From Ureibacillus manganicus DSM 26584 (lineage in GTDB: Bacteria; Bacillota; Bacilli; Bacillales_A; Planococcaceae): a stretch of 64,000 bases of DNA. The position numbers and the translations under genes were made by a program. Location: contig NZ_JPVN01000014.1 in NCBI RefSeq assembly GCF_000772945.1, forward strand, positions 1 to 64,000. Reading direction: 5' to 3'. Positions 1 to 8,083 of the stretch are shown here, in pieces. The notes under the pieces are model-generated. The model had not been told where the DNA came from and searched no databases. It saw only the letters and a list, made by a program, of their open reading frames with translations. The first letter of the stretch is position 1. Every line of letters begins with the position of its first letter.

Positions 1-5
1 TTGTG

Positions 6-40
6 AGAGGGGCGAAAATAAGTTAACTTATTTTCCCTCT
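6..40 (+). terminator. Inverted repeat, probable terminator of the gene left of the window
   Basis: An AGAGGG arm pairs with CCCTCT, and inside it AAAATAAG pairs with CTTATTTT around TTAA. The T-rich stretch is inside the 3' arm and not after it, so the terminator role is inferred from its place just before the first gene. Confidence 0.45.
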
Positions 41-54
41 ACTCGATTGAAGTA

Positions 55-762
55 ATGAATTATCGGAGTAGGGTTCTTGAAGAAAAGGGGGAGTTTCTGA
101 TAGCAGCTACAACCAATAAAAATTATATTTGGCTATATTTCATAGCATTTTTCTTCTTTTGGAGTATCAGGGAATTATGGTTGGTTCAGTTTTTAGATTT
201 GATGGAACCCGTTCCAAGAGCTATTATATCAGCCGTTATTAAAATAGGTATTTGGGTAATTCCTGTGGTTTTATTAGTTAAATTTGTAGATAAAGTTGAA
301 CCGTTTTCTTATTTAGGTTTGCGTCATAACTTTAGAAACGGCTTGAAATGGACGGGTTGGGTATCGTTAGTTTTGCTATTCTATGTGGTGCTAAAAATTA
401 CTGTATTAGGGGATACGATTGATTTTCAATTAGAGGTTAACGAATGGCTAAATGTTGTTCTATTAGTTGGAATCACTGAGGAGATTGTCTTTAGAGGTTT
501 TCTATTAAGAAAACTTATGGAATCTTTTAAATTTGGGATTGCAAATACTATCACTTCTTTGCTCTTTGTATCAATCCACTTTCCAATTTGGATTTATAAA
601 GGTGAGTTTGAGTTTTCTAATCTTCTAGTTACTATGACTACGATACTCTCAATTTTGGTTTTAAGTATATTATTTGGAATTATATATAAAAAGAGTAATT
701 CTCTTTGGACAGTGATTATCATTCATTCTCTATATAATTTGATTGTGTTGATCTTCAACTGA
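55..762 (+). CDS. CPBP family intramembrane metalloprotease (CAAX protease/Abi type)
   Basis: This is a multi-pass membrane protein of about 235 residues. The three CPBP motifs are visible: EEIVFR near residue 142 (the EExxxR glutamates), FVSIH near 171 and HSLYN near 223. Family members cleave peptides or prenylated proteins within the membrane, and in Firmicutes many serve peptide immunity or maturation; no partner peptide gene is seen nearby. The start is uncertain. The ATG at 55 has no ribosome site, while a strong AAGGGGGAG at 85-93 stands 6 bases before an in-frame ATA codon at 100, which would give a protein starting just before the first membrane helix. A non-standard or mutated start is therefore possible. 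The gene is monocistronic and followed at once by a repeat array. Confidence 0.85.
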   Translation: MNYRSRVLEEKGEFLIAATTNKNYIWLYFIAFFFFWSIRELWLVQFLDLMEPVPRAIISAVIKIGIWVIPVVLLVKFVDKVEPFSYLGLRHNFRNGLKWTGWVSLVLLFYVVLKITVLGDTIDFQLEVNEWLNVVLLVGITEEIVFRGFLLRKLMESFKFGIANTITSLLFVSIHFPIWIYKGEFEFSNLLVTMTTILSILVLSILFGIIYKKSNSLWTVIIIHSLYNLIVLIFN

Positions 763-771
763 CAGAGGCGG

Positions 772-1025
772 TTTCGTGACAACTCGAAGTAATTTCGTCC
801 GACTACTGTCACGAAAAGCGTTCTTTCGTGACAACTCGGAGTGATTTCATGCCTCTACTGTCACGAAAACAGATCTTTCGTGACAACTCGGAGTGATTTC
901 ATGCCTCTACTGTCACGAAAAGCGTTCTTTCGTGACAACACAAAGCGATTTCGCACCTCTACTGTCACGAAACCCAATCTTTCGTGACAACTCCTTGTGG
1001 TTTCGTCCCTCAACTGTCCTCCAAG
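772..1025 (+). repeat. Array A: five 52-bp units of TTTCGTGACA-N25-TGTCACGAAA
   Basis: Units begin at 772, 824, 876, 928 and 980, exactly 52 bp apart. Each holds TTTCGTGACA, 25 bases, the reverse complement TGTCACGAAA, then 7 bases. Units 2 and 3 have identical 25-base spacers; the others differ. The last unit keeps only TGTC of its right arm. The array fills the gap between the CPBP gene and the sigma factor gene. Each unit could fold as a 10-bp stem with a 25-base loop. No protein-coding role is supported. It shares the GACA-N25-TGTC-N19 plan with the arrays at 4660, 28880 and 59625. Confidence 0.95.
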
Positions 1026-1109
1026 CAGTTTACTCCCAAAATAAAATAACTTTAGAGTATTTGAAACAAAATGAATTGCAGCACGACTTGTTAGTGAGGG
1101 GGGATGTTA

Positions 1110-1661
1110 GTGAGTAGCGGGTTAGATATAGAACGTTTATATACAGAATTTCATTTAGATATTTATCATTTTTCTTTATATTTTTCCAGTAACAAACAAG
1201 ATGCAGAAGATATTACACAAGAAACCTTTTTAAAAGCAATACGAAATATTCATATGCTGAAAGATCGTAATCGTGCAAAGTATTGGTTACTATCGATAGC
1301 AAGGAATACAGCAATCGATCATTTCCGAAAGAGGAAGCAAAAGTCATCATTACCTGAAATAATTGAAAAAACTACAAACGAAGATATGAAGAATTCCTTG
1401 GATGACTTTCTTTTAATAAAGGAACAGTGGGAGGAAATTCAACATGCTTTACTTAGAATTAAGCCTCATTATCGGAGTTTACTCATATTAAGGGGAATCC
1501 AAGAAATGACAATTAAAGAAACAGCCGAAATATTGGGTTGTTCTGAATTGAAGATACGAGTGGACTTTTATCGTGCAGTAAAGGTTTTGAAAAAGGAACT
1601 ACATGTATTGGAGGGAGTGAATAAAAATGGAAAATTCCAAAAATCTAACTCAAGAAGCTAA
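1110..1661 (+). CDS. RNA polymerase ECF-type sigma-70 factor
   Basis: The protein has the two expected domains: a region 2 with DAEDITQETFLKAI near residues 25-40 and a C-terminal region 4 helix-turn-helix (TIKETAEILGCSELKIRVDF). Its length of about 183 residues is usual for ECF factors. The GTG at 1110 is preferred because the ribosome site GAGGGGGG (1096-1103) abuts the in-frame ATG at 1104 but sits 6 bases before the GTG. The 3' end overlaps the next gene by 35 bases, the usual arrangement of a sigma factor and its membrane anti-sigma factor. It should direct RNA polymerase to a small envelope-stress regulon, probably including its own promoter. The regulon cannot be told from this sequence. 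Confidence 0.92.
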   Translation: MSSGLDIERLYTEFHLDIYHFSLYFSSNKQDAEDITQETFLKAIRNIHMLKDRNRAKYWLLSIARNTAIDHFRKRKQKSSLPEIIEKTTNEDMKNSLDDFLLIKEQWEEIQHALLRIKPHYRSLLILRGIQEMTIKETAEILGCSELKIRVDFYRAVKVLKKELHVLEGVNKNGKFQKSNSRS

Positions 1662-3087
1662 ACAGCTACTTCGTCCAATTAAAGATAGGCCAGACTTACA
1701 ACCATCGCCAGACTTTGTAAAAGAGTTATATCGTCAAATTATGCTAGAAAATACAAAAAAGAAACAAAAGGTGAAGAAATTATTTCCTTTGATTGTTGCA
1801 GTAGCGATTATTTTTATATTGCCAATAATAATTTTTTCCTATCAAATTGACGTAGAAACAACAAAAGGATTTTTAATTGAAGAATCCTCACGTATCCAAT
1901 TGGTGGACACTATCAATTATGGAAGTGAAGAAGGAGAAATTGGTTTAAGTGCTCATGGTATTAATCCAGTGAGTAGTTTTGATATTGAGCACGGAACATT
2001 ATATCTTTTAGATGAGGTTAATTCTCAGGTAGTTATTAGGAGTGTTGATGGTAATACAAGGTCATTTCCAATTCATAAAGACCAAACTATTATTGGTGGA
2101 CTTGAAGATATATTGGTTACAGAAGATGAAAATATATTTATTTTAAACTCTGTGGAGAAAATCGTTTATCAATATCATCCGGACGGAAAACTAGCAAAGA
2201 CATACGATTTAACGAAATTGGATTTATTTTTTCCAGACGCATTATATGAAGTAGCAAAAAATGAAATTATCGTTGGTCAAAATCAAAACAAGTTTGCTAA
2301 CCTCCAAACTATGAGTTTCATAGATGATAAAAATCTTCCTTTTCAAATTAGGAATATTAACCGTAAGGAAAGCTTATTAGTAATTAATGATAAAGAGAAA
2401 CAGATTGAAATTCCTATGATATCAGACTTAGGAATTGGGAATTTAGCGATCCTAGAGGAAATGGATGAACAAATAATTTATATGCAGACCGTTACACCTC
2501 CCGTAAATACTCCCATTTCAGAGACGCATATATATGGACTTAACAAACAAGGTTCTAAGCTGGGAGGTGTGCGTATTCCAGAGGAGAATTTTATAGAAAA
2601 ACCTCAGCGGCTAGAAAATTATATTAAAATAGATCAAAATAAAATCTATCTCGTAATTCCTGAAAACGAACATGTAGCCTTATATGAAATAACGTTAGGA
2701 AAACAGTATGAAAGCTTTATTGAGGAACAAGTGGAAAGAGTTAATGTTGGTTTTGATTATAAAACATTTGGAGAACCTTTTCCGGAATTGGAGATTGAAA
2801 TTAGAAATCTTCTAAAAGATGATAAAATCCAATATGGGAATGAAAACTCATTGAATGGAGCATCAATCAATAAAGATGGGACGGTAATTATTGATTTTAA
2901 GGATTTCTTAGCTGGAAGTCCAGCAAGCGCTGAAGCCCAATACTTTTTTAATGAACTTTATTCAGCAACCTTCGAGAAATTTCCAGAAATACAACAAATC
3001 TATTTCCAGTTCGACGGTAGCTTCAGTGCGTGGGTTCATTGGTTAGAAAGTATTGAAGAACCTTGGAAAAGGCTAGACTCACAATAA
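1627..3087 (+). CDS. Membrane-anchored anti-sigma factor-like protein with large extracytoplasmic domain
   Basis: The protein has about 50 cytoplasmic residues, one membrane helix at roughly 52-71, and over 400 residues outside the membrane. The outer part has beta-rich stretches reminiscent of a beta-propeller (residues 100-360), followed by a C-terminal part (about 390-486) that resembles the GerMN or sporulation-spore-germination type fold in its DFKDFLAGSP segment. That last comparison is weak. The overlap with the ECF sigma gene and the short cytoplasmic head fit an anti-sigma factor that senses an envelope signal. I see no clear zinc-binding HxxxCxxC motif in the head, so it would not be a classical ZAS protein. 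Confidence 0.7.
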   Translation: MENSKNLTQEAKQLLRPIKDRPDLQPSPDFVKELYRQIMLENTKKKQKVKKLFPLIVAVAIIFILPIIIFSYQIDVETTKGFLIEESSRIQLVDTINYGSEEGEIGLSAHGINPVSSFDIEHGTLYLLDEVNSQVVIRSVDGNTRSFPIHKDQTIIGGLEDILVTEDENIFILNSVEKIVYQYHPDGKLAKTYDLTKLDLFFPDALYEVAKNEIIVGQNQNKFANLQTMSFIDDKNLPFQIRNINRKESLLVINDKEKQIEIPMISDLGIGNLAILEEMDEQIIYMQTVTPPVNTPISETHIYGLNKQGSKLGGVRIPEENFIEKPQRLENYIKIDQNKIYLVIPENEHVALYEITLGKQYESFIEEQVERVNVGFDYKTFGEPFPELEIEIRNLLKDDKIQYGNENSLNGASINKDGTVIIDFKDFLAGSPASAEAQYFFNELYSATFEKFPEIQQIYFQFDGSFSAWVHWLESIEEPWKRLDSQ

Positions 3088-3159
3088 TATTAAGTGAGAA
3101 TTGAAACAGTGGGGGTTCATTCCCTACTAATTGTTAGTCTACAAAGTTCAAATTGAAAG

Positions 3160-3189
3160 TGGGTTGCTGCGGCAATCCATTTTTCTTTT
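3160..3189 (+). terminator. Intrinsic terminator of the sigma/anti-sigma operon
   Basis: An 8-bp stem TGGGTTGC/GCAATCCA with loop TGCG is followed by TTTTTCTTTT. It closes the operon 70 bases after the anti-sigma stop codon. Confidence 0.85.
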
Positions 3190-3266
3190 AAGCTAAAGAA
3201 TGAGATTGATACAAATAAAGGAAATGAATTTGAAAGAAAGAATATGTAGGGGGAGGGGGATTAGAG

Positions 3267-4178
3267 ATGAGTAAACAGTCTTTTATTGAATTTGAAAAGA
3301 AACTTAAAAGTATAAGAATTGAAGCATTCGTAATTTATAAGGGGGATACGCGGATCTTCGAATACTTAAAGAATAAGAAAGTCGTAGAAAAGCCTGCGAA
3401 GGTGTACTCCATAACAAAGAGCATTGTTTCATTGTTAATTGGAATTATTGTAGATAAAGGGTTAATCCAAACAATCCACGAACCCATCCAAAACTACTTT
3501 CCAGAAATTGTAGAGTCAAAAGATTCAAAGAAGAAGGAAATCACCATCTTTCATTTGCTGACCATGACTTCAGGATTACAAGTAGTGAATTTTCAAGGCT
3601 CAAAAAACTGGGTTAAATCCATACTCGAACAGCCTATGATCTATAAAGCCGGTTCAACCTTTCAGTACAATTCCGGAGACTATCATTTACTAAGTGCAAT
3701 CATACATAAAATAACTGGTGTACCTACAGCTTCATTTGCTGATAAATATCTATTCCAACCATTAGGGATCAATAAATACACATGGCTAACGGACCCGCAA
3801 GGAATTCATGGGGGTGGTTTTAGTATTTCGCTAACTTTAGAGGATATGGTGAAGATTGGACAGCTCTATTTAAATGAAGGTCGATACAATTCCAGGCAGT
3901 TGATTTCATCCAACTGGATTCTTCAATCCAAAAAACAAAATAAAGAAGTTGATACAACAGAAGAAGGAACCTATGGATATGGTTATCAGCTATGGACTTA
4001 TGAAAGTACGAACAAGAGCATGGAGTACTACTATGCAAATGGTCTATTTGGACAATATATATTTATAGTTCCTGAGTTAAATATAATGGCTGTGGCGAAA
4101 AGCCAACTACAAGAAGACCTGCAGTCTGCACCGAGAGTCTTTTTCGAAGAACTTTTAGGTAGTTGGCAGGGTGTGTGA
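3267..4178 (+). CDS. Serine hydrolase, beta-lactamase class C/esterase family
   Basis: The active-site SxxK motif is SITK at residues 48-51, with the nucleophile Ser48. The second motif is YNS at about 134 in FQYNSGDYHLL, typical of the class C-like hydrolase subfamily, and HGGGF near 178 suits the third motif. At 303 residues it is near the usual length. No signal peptide or membrane anchor is seen, so it is probably cytoplasmic. Members hydrolyse esters, D-amino-acid peptides or beta-lactams, and the substrate here is unknown. It has its own ribosome site, GGGGGAGGGGG, and stands alone after a terminator. Confidence 0.88.
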   Translation: MSKQSFIEFEKKLKSIRIEAFVIYKGDTRIFEYLKNKKVVEKPAKVYSITKSIVSLLIGIIVDKGLIQTIHEPIQNYFPEIVESKDSKKKEITIFHLLTMTSGLQVVNFQGSKNWVKSILEQPMIYKAGSTFQYNSGDYHLLSAIIHKITGVPTASFADKYLFQPLGINKYTWLTDPQGIHGGGFSISLTLEDMVKIGQLYLNEGRYNSRQLISSNWILQSKKQNKEVDTTEEGTYGYGYQLWTYESTNKSMEYYYANGLFGQYIFIVPELNIMAVAKSQLQEDLQSAPRVFFEELLGSWQGV

Positions 4179-4238
4179 GACATAAGTTGGTAAATAAGGC
4201 GAATTAGTTTAATAAAGTTTTTTTAAAGGAGCGAAGAA

Positions 4239-4640
4239 ATGGTCCTTACAAAACTGTTACTATTTTTAGCAATGTTCTTTTGTTTAAAGTTTTTATTAAA
4301 AAGGGCTCTTATTAAGATATTCAAGGTAGAAAAGGAGTCTTATCATAAGGAGTTCGTTCACAAGAAACATAAAATCATTAATGTCATTTTAGGAACATTC
4401 TTAATTCCTATTTTTATTCTCCTGTTATACTTTTTGCAAATAGGAGTTATTTCACAAATGTCAGTATTAGGTATCTTTCTTTTATCAGCAGCTGTACCTT
4501 GGGTGATAGAATCGTTCTTTTGGTGGAAGCAAGATCCTGACTCAAGATATTACGTAGTATGTATTGGAGAAGCAATATTCTTTGTTATTTTTGCAGTAAT
4601 TGTATGGCAGTTTGGGATCTTTGGACTTACAACAATTTAA
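4239..4640 (+). CDS. DUF4181-like small membrane protein
   Basis: This is a 133-residue protein with about four membrane helices and a charged cytoplasmic loop (KVEKESYHKEFVHKKHK) after the first helix. The HKKHK segment and the WWKQDPDSRYYVV segment before the last helix resemble DUF4181 proteins of Bacillus, whose function is unknown. A weaker relative lies at 56009 in this window. The ribosome site AAAGGAG lies 8 bases before the ATG. It is followed by a repeat array and not by a terminator. Confidence 0.65.
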   Translation: MVLTKLLLFLAMFFCLKFLLKRALIKIFKVEKESYHKEFVHKKHKIINVILGTFLIPIFILLLYFLQIGVISQMSVLGIFLLSAAVPWVIESFFWWKQDPDSRYYVVCIGEAIFFVIFAVIVWQFGIFGLTTI

Positions 4641-4659
4641 TTTGAAATGGCGTAAGTCC

Positions 4660-5015
4660 GCTTATTAAGACAGTAGAGCCACAAACGGAGCGGCTAATGT
4701 CCCAATAGACTGCTTATTAAGACAGTAGAGCCACAAACAGAGAGGCTATTGTCCCAATAGATTGCTTATTAAGACAGTAGAGCCATAAATAGAGCTTCTA
4801 GTGTCCAAAAACTCAGCTTATTAAGACAGTAGAGCGACAAACAAAGCGGCTAATGTCCCAATAGACTGCTTATTAAGACAGTAGAGCGACAAACAGAGCA
4901 GCTATTGTCCAAAAACTCAGCTTATTAAGACAGTAGAGCCTCAAACAGAGCGGCTAGTGTCCAAAAACTCGGCTTATTAAGACGGTAGAGTACAAACTAA
5001 ACGCCTAGTGTTCTG
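4660..5015 (+). repeat. Array B: seven 52-bp units of GCTTATTAAGACAG...TGTC
   Basis: Units start at 4660, 4712, 4764, 4816, 4868, 4920 and 4972, always exactly 52 bp apart. Each has TTATTAAGACAGTAGAG, then a variable middle containing GGCTA, then TGTCC and a short AT-rich linker. GACA and TGTC are 25 bases apart, and the next GACA follows after 19, exactly as in array A. The inner arms AGCC/GGCT can pair. Linkers alternate between two versions, CAATAGACT and AAAAACTC. The array is a head-to-tail family that keeps its spacing while drifting in sequence, and it separates a DUF4181 gene from a DinB gene. Confidence 0.95.
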
Positions 5016-5148
5016 CAGATTCACTTTTCATCATAACAGCTCCGATCAAATCCTATATTTGAGTAGAATCATTTTGTATAGTAGGTATGATTATAGAGAT
5101 ATATTTTCATAAAAATTGACGTATATAATTATGGGAAGGAGTAGTTGC

Positions 5149-5682
5149 ATGCATTTTAAAATGAATGAAGCTATTGAGTTGCTAGAACGTACACCCCAAA
5201 CGCTGGAGTATTTTTTATCTGGTTTATCGGAAGGATGGCTCCACTGTAATGAAGGCGAAGGAACTTGGAACGCCATTGAAGTAGTGGAACACCTTATTGA
5301 GGGAGAGAAAAATAATTGGATTCCAAGGTTAGAATTTATTCTTCAGGAAATTTCTAATAATCCATTCCCTCCCTTTGACCGGTTTTCACATTTGAAAAAT
5401 ATGTCTCAAACTTCAATTGATCAGAAGCTCCAGGAATTTAAAGCAATCCGAATGCAAAACATTAGTAAGCTTAAATCTTTGATTGAACCTGATCTACATC
5501 TCGAGTTAGAGGGTTCACACCCTGCATTTGGTACAGTTAAGGTAAGAGAGTTGCTTTCAACCTGGGTTGTCCATGATTTAACTCATATTTCTCAAATTGT
5601 ACGAGTAATGGCTGAGCGATACAGGGCAGATGTGGGTCCTTGGGAAGAATATTTAGGTATTTTGAAAGAGACTAAGCATTAA
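5149..5682 (+). CDS. DinB family protein
   Basis: This is a four-helix DinB_2-type protein of about 177 residues. The three histidines expected to bind a metal are visible: His48 in VVEHL and His142/His146 in HDLTHISQI. Family members include thiol-dependent transferases such as the BstA and bacillithiol transferase groups, but many have no known reaction. The ATG at 5149 is chosen because AAGGAG lies just upstream at 5139-5144; the earlier in-frame ATGs lack a site. It is monocistronic, and its 3' region runs into a large repeat array and then a terminator. Confidence 0.88.
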   Translation: MHFKMNEAIELLERTPQTLEYFLSGLSEGWLHCNEGEGTWNAIEVVEHLIEGEKNNWIPRLEFILQEISNNPFPPFDRFSHLKNMSQTSIDQKLQEFKAIRMQNISKLKSLIEPDLHLELEGSHPAFGTVKVRELLSTWVVHDLTHISQIVRVMAERYRADVGPWEEYLGILKETKH

Positions 5683-5734
5683 GAAAGAATTTGATTTTGA
5701 TAATCAGCAAGATGAAGATTTAGATAAAGAGAGA

Positions 5735-6259
5735 TTCTAATAATACCTTCACTTTTTCTAATAACGCCCTCAGATTTTCTAATAAGTAGCCCATTTTTTC
5801 TAATAACAGCAACTTGAGGACTGGAATTAAGGTGAACTTCTAATAACTACATCATTTTTTCTAATAACGCCCTCAGATTTTCTAATAAGTAGCCCAATTT
5901 TTCTAATAACAGCAACTTGAGGACTGAAATTAAGGTGAACTTCTAATAACTACATCATTTTTTCTAATAACACCCTCAGATTTTCTAATAAGTAGCCCAA
6001 TTTTTCTAATAACAGCAACTTGAGGACTGAAATTAAGGTGAACTTCTAATAACTACATCATTTTTTCTAATAACACCCTCAGATTTTCTAATAAGTAGCC
6101 CAATTTTTCTAATAACAGCAACTTGAGGACTGAAATTAAGGTGAACTTCTAATAACTACATCATTTTTTCTAATAACACCCTCAGATTTTCTAATAAGTA
6201 GCCCAATTTTTCTAATAACAGCAACTTGAGGACTAGAATTAACATGAACTTCTAATAAG
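5735..6259 (+). repeat. Array C: 103-bp tandem repeat of phased TTCTAATAA motifs
   Basis: TTCTAATAA recurs with the spacing 21, 21, 21 and 40 bp, making a 103-bp unit repeated about five times (GGTGAAC or its variant at 5831, 5934, 6037, 6140 and 6243). The 40-bp linker is nearly constant (CAGCAACTTGAGGACTG). Copies differ at only a few bases, so expansion is recent. The motif carries overlapping TAA stops and the array holds no reading frame. It lies between the DinB stop codon and a strong terminator, so it is probably transcribed as part of that gene's 3' untranslated region. Confidence 0.95.
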
Positions 6260-6260
6260 A

Positions 6261-6297
6261 GAACCTGACGAAGTGTGAATTTCGTCAGGTTCTTTTT
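6261..6297 (+). terminator. Strong intrinsic terminator after array C
   Basis: A perfect 12-bp stem GAACCTGACGAA/TTCGTCAGGTTC with an 8-base loop is followed by TTTTTCATTTT. It begins one base after the last repeat motif. Confidence 0.93.
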
Positions 6298-6419
6298 CAT
6301 TTTCTCACAAATGAAATTAAAGTAATACGTACGAAAATAAAAACTTTTTTATATTTTGTATAAGTTTACTTTACTTTTGTAAAAACTAAATTTATAATTT
6401 GATTCAAGAGGTGAGGATC

Positions 6420-6659
6420 ATGAAGAAAGATTTTGGTGATTCGATATCAAATAAGGTTTATGAATATCGTGTACTTGCCAGAATGTCTCAGCAAGAATTA
6501 GCAGAGAAAGTTGGGGTTTCTAAACAAACCATCTTTGTAATGGAAAAAGGAAACTATGTTCCGACTCTGTTGTTAGCTTTTCGTATTGCAGAATTTTTTA
6601 ATGTTGATGTAAACGAAATTTTTACTTATGTAAAAGGAGATGATGAAAATGGTAAATAA
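6420..6659 (+). CDS. Small XRE/Cro-type helix-turn-helix regulator
   Basis: This 79-residue protein is little more than one HTH_3 domain (MSQQELAEKVGVSKQTIFVMEKGNYVP, residues about 24-50). Regulators of this short type usually repress the operon they begin. GAGGTGAGG stands just before the ATG at 6420. The gene overlaps the following membrane-protein gene by 11 bases, so both are made from one message, and the regulator probably controls that pair. Confidence 0.92.
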   Translation: MKKDFGDSISNKVYEYRVLARMSQQELAEKVGVSKQTIFVMEKGNYVPTLLLAFRIAEFFNVDVNEIFTYVKGDDENGK

Positions 6660-6999
6660 ATTTTTCACAGATATCCAAAACGCTATTTTTCTTCCTTTAA
6701 AGTCGTGGGCTGAACAATCGCCTGGAAATTGGAATATTCTCATCGTTGCTGGTTTTTTACTACTTATGGGGAGTGCGATTTTAGCCTATGTAATGCATAA
6801 AATGATGGGGCAAAAAGACGAACGTACAAATATAATCTCTTTGAAAAGCGCTTACTGTGTGCTGGCGGTAGTAATCCTATGTGACATCATTTTTCCTAAA
6901 GAATATATGTGGAACATCTTTTTCTTGTTCAAATATGGTATCGCATTTTTAGCTGGAGGAATTTACTTGGCCGTACAATATAAAAAGGATTTTTCATAA
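6649..6999 (+). CDS. Small membrane protein cotranscribed with XRE regulator
   Basis: The protein of about 116 residues has an amphipathic start, a membrane helix at about 25-48, then two more near 67-85 and 89-107. I do not recognise a named domain, but an XRE regulator followed by a short multi-pass membrane protein is a common pair in Firmicutes. AAAGGAG at 6632-6638 favours the ATG at 6649 over the one at 6640. The overlap with the upstream stop suggests translational coupling. The candidate structured RNA starts directly after the stop codon. Confidence 0.75.
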   Translation: MVNKFFTDIQNAIFLPLKSWAEQSPGNWNILIVAGFLLLMGSAILAYVMHKMMGQKDERTNIISLKSAYCVLAVVILCDIIFPKEYMWNIFFLFKYGIAFLAGGIYLAVQYKKDFS

Positions 7000-7005
7000 G
7001 TAATG

Positions 7006-7165
7006 CCGAGGGGCATGGCTGAGAGAAGGATGGTGGTTAGACGGCTAATCTCCAGTGGATAATCAATAACAAGTTTTGATTGAGGATTTGTTCAGGAAGT
7101 ACTAACCAAATATAGTCATGCCAAATCCGCACTCTCCTCAACAATATTCTGGAAGCAGCCCTACG
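7006..7165 (+). ncRNA. Candidate structured RNA or leader element upstream of the Pr6Pr gene
   Basis: Long-range pairing is strong. GGCATGGCT (7012-7020) pairs over 9 bp with AGTCATGCC (7114-7122), closing a domain of about 110 bases. Inside it, TGGTTAG (7034-7040) can pair either with CTAATC (7045-7050) or with CTAACCA (7102-7108), and AATCAA (7061-7066) pairs with TTGATT (7076-7081). GGATTTG (7084-7090) pairs with CAAATCC (7122-7128), competing for base 7122. Such mutually exclusive helices are typical of riboswitches or attenuators. CTGAGAG and GGATAAT recall the TPP riboswitch, but the rest of that consensus is missing. I cannot assign a family. Confidence 0.45.
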
Positions 7166-7204
7166 TCTTAAGGATTATTAAATTAAAAGGAGTAGCGTGA
7201 TAGT

Positions 7205-7885
7205 GTGAATGAAAACTCCATAAACCTAATATTAAAGGCAATTTTTCACTTATTAATATCATTCCTTGGATTCTTCAGCATTGTATTACATATCATTTAC
7301 TCTCCTGATCCCTGGGTCACTATAACAAAATTCACAATCCAGTCGAATCTAATTGTTTCTATAACCTTCTTATTTAGCTGTTTAGCAATTTTAACGAGAA
7401 AATATTCGACTCCTTTCTTGGATTATTTGAAAAATTGTTGCGTTATCTTCATGTTCATAGTTATTGTTACCTACCATTTCCTTCTCTCAAGTGGTGGAGA
7501 ATACGTTGGAATTCGGAATATCACTAACTTTACACTACATTATTTAATACCCATATTTGTATTTATGAATTGGTTTGTTTTTGAAATCATGAAAAAATAC
7601 AGCTATAAGTTCATCTTTTACTGGATGATATATCCTTTTCTATATACCTTTGTTTCAATGGTTAGAGGCTTATTTGATGGTTTTTATCCATATTTCTTTT
7701 TGAATCCTAATGGTGAAATTCCTGTAGGTGTTGGTAGTTATACAAATGTTGTATTGTTTATATTAGCTTATTTATCTGTCTATATAATTTTGGGCTTTTT
7801 ATTGATTACATTTAATAGGGTATTTGTAAAATTAAAAACAACATTGCCACAAATTCAAACACGATATACTAGAAAAAATCTTTGA
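7205..7885 (+). CDS. Pr6Pr family membrane protein
   Basis: The protein of 226 residues has six predicted membrane helices. The motif HYLIPIFVFMNWFVF and the late segment YPFLYTFVSMVRG with FYPYFFLNP are characteristic of the bacterial Pr6Pr/FAR-17a-like membrane family, whose biochemical role is unknown. The start is the GTG at 7205, preceded by AAAAGGAG. It lies downstream of the candidate structured RNA, which could act as its leader, since about 200 bases separate it from the previous gene and no terminator intervenes. Confidence 0.8.
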   Translation: MNENSINLILKAIFHLLISFLGFFSIVLHIIYSPDPWVTITKFTIQSNLIVSITFLFSCLAILTRKYSTPFLDYLKNCCVIFMFIVIVTYHFLLSSGGEYVGIRNITNFTLHYLIPIFVFMNWFVFEIMKKYSYKFIFYWMIYPFLYTFVSMVRGLFDGFYPYFFLNPNGEIPVGVGSYTNVVLFILAYLSVYIILGFLLITFNRVFVKLKTTLPQIQTRYTRKNL

Positions 7886-7919
7886 CCGTGTGAGCTCTAA
7901 ATTGCACTTATAGCTAAAT

Positions 7920-7955
7920 AGGCATTTCTTCAAGAAGGAGATATGCCTCTTTTTA
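7920..7955 (+). terminator. Intrinsic terminator of the Pr6Pr gene
   Basis: AGGCAT pairs with ATGCCT and CTTC with GAAG, followed by CTTTTT. It belongs to a set of similar GGCATT...ATGCC hairpins in this window. Confidence 0.8.
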
Positions 7956-8011
7956 TTGAATAAAGGAAGTGGTATTAATCAATAAAATAATAACTGTGTT
8001 ACTCAACAACT

Positions 8012-8046
8012 GGGCGCAATTCATTAACGAGAATTGTGCCCTTGTT
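8012..8046 (+). terminator. Hairpin with short T tail just before the 8084 hydrolase gene
   Basis: An 11-bp stem GGGCGCAATTC/GAATTGTGCCC with an 8-base loop is followed by TTGTT. It lies 38 bases before the next start codon, so it may be an attenuator or insulator and not the end of a coding transcript. Confidence 0.55.
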
Positions 8047-8083
8047 TATAAAGTGACTTTACAAAAGCGAGGAAACGAACTAA

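Noticed and set aside
893-1117. A 74-codon plus-strand frame over array A
   Set aside because: It runs through the repeats and into the sigma gene's ribosome site, has no site of its own and looks like chance.
7006-7165. TPP riboswitch at 7006-7165
   Set aside because: CTGAGAG and GGATAAT are present, but the conserved 3' stretch and the order of the helices do not fit. No thiamine gene follows.
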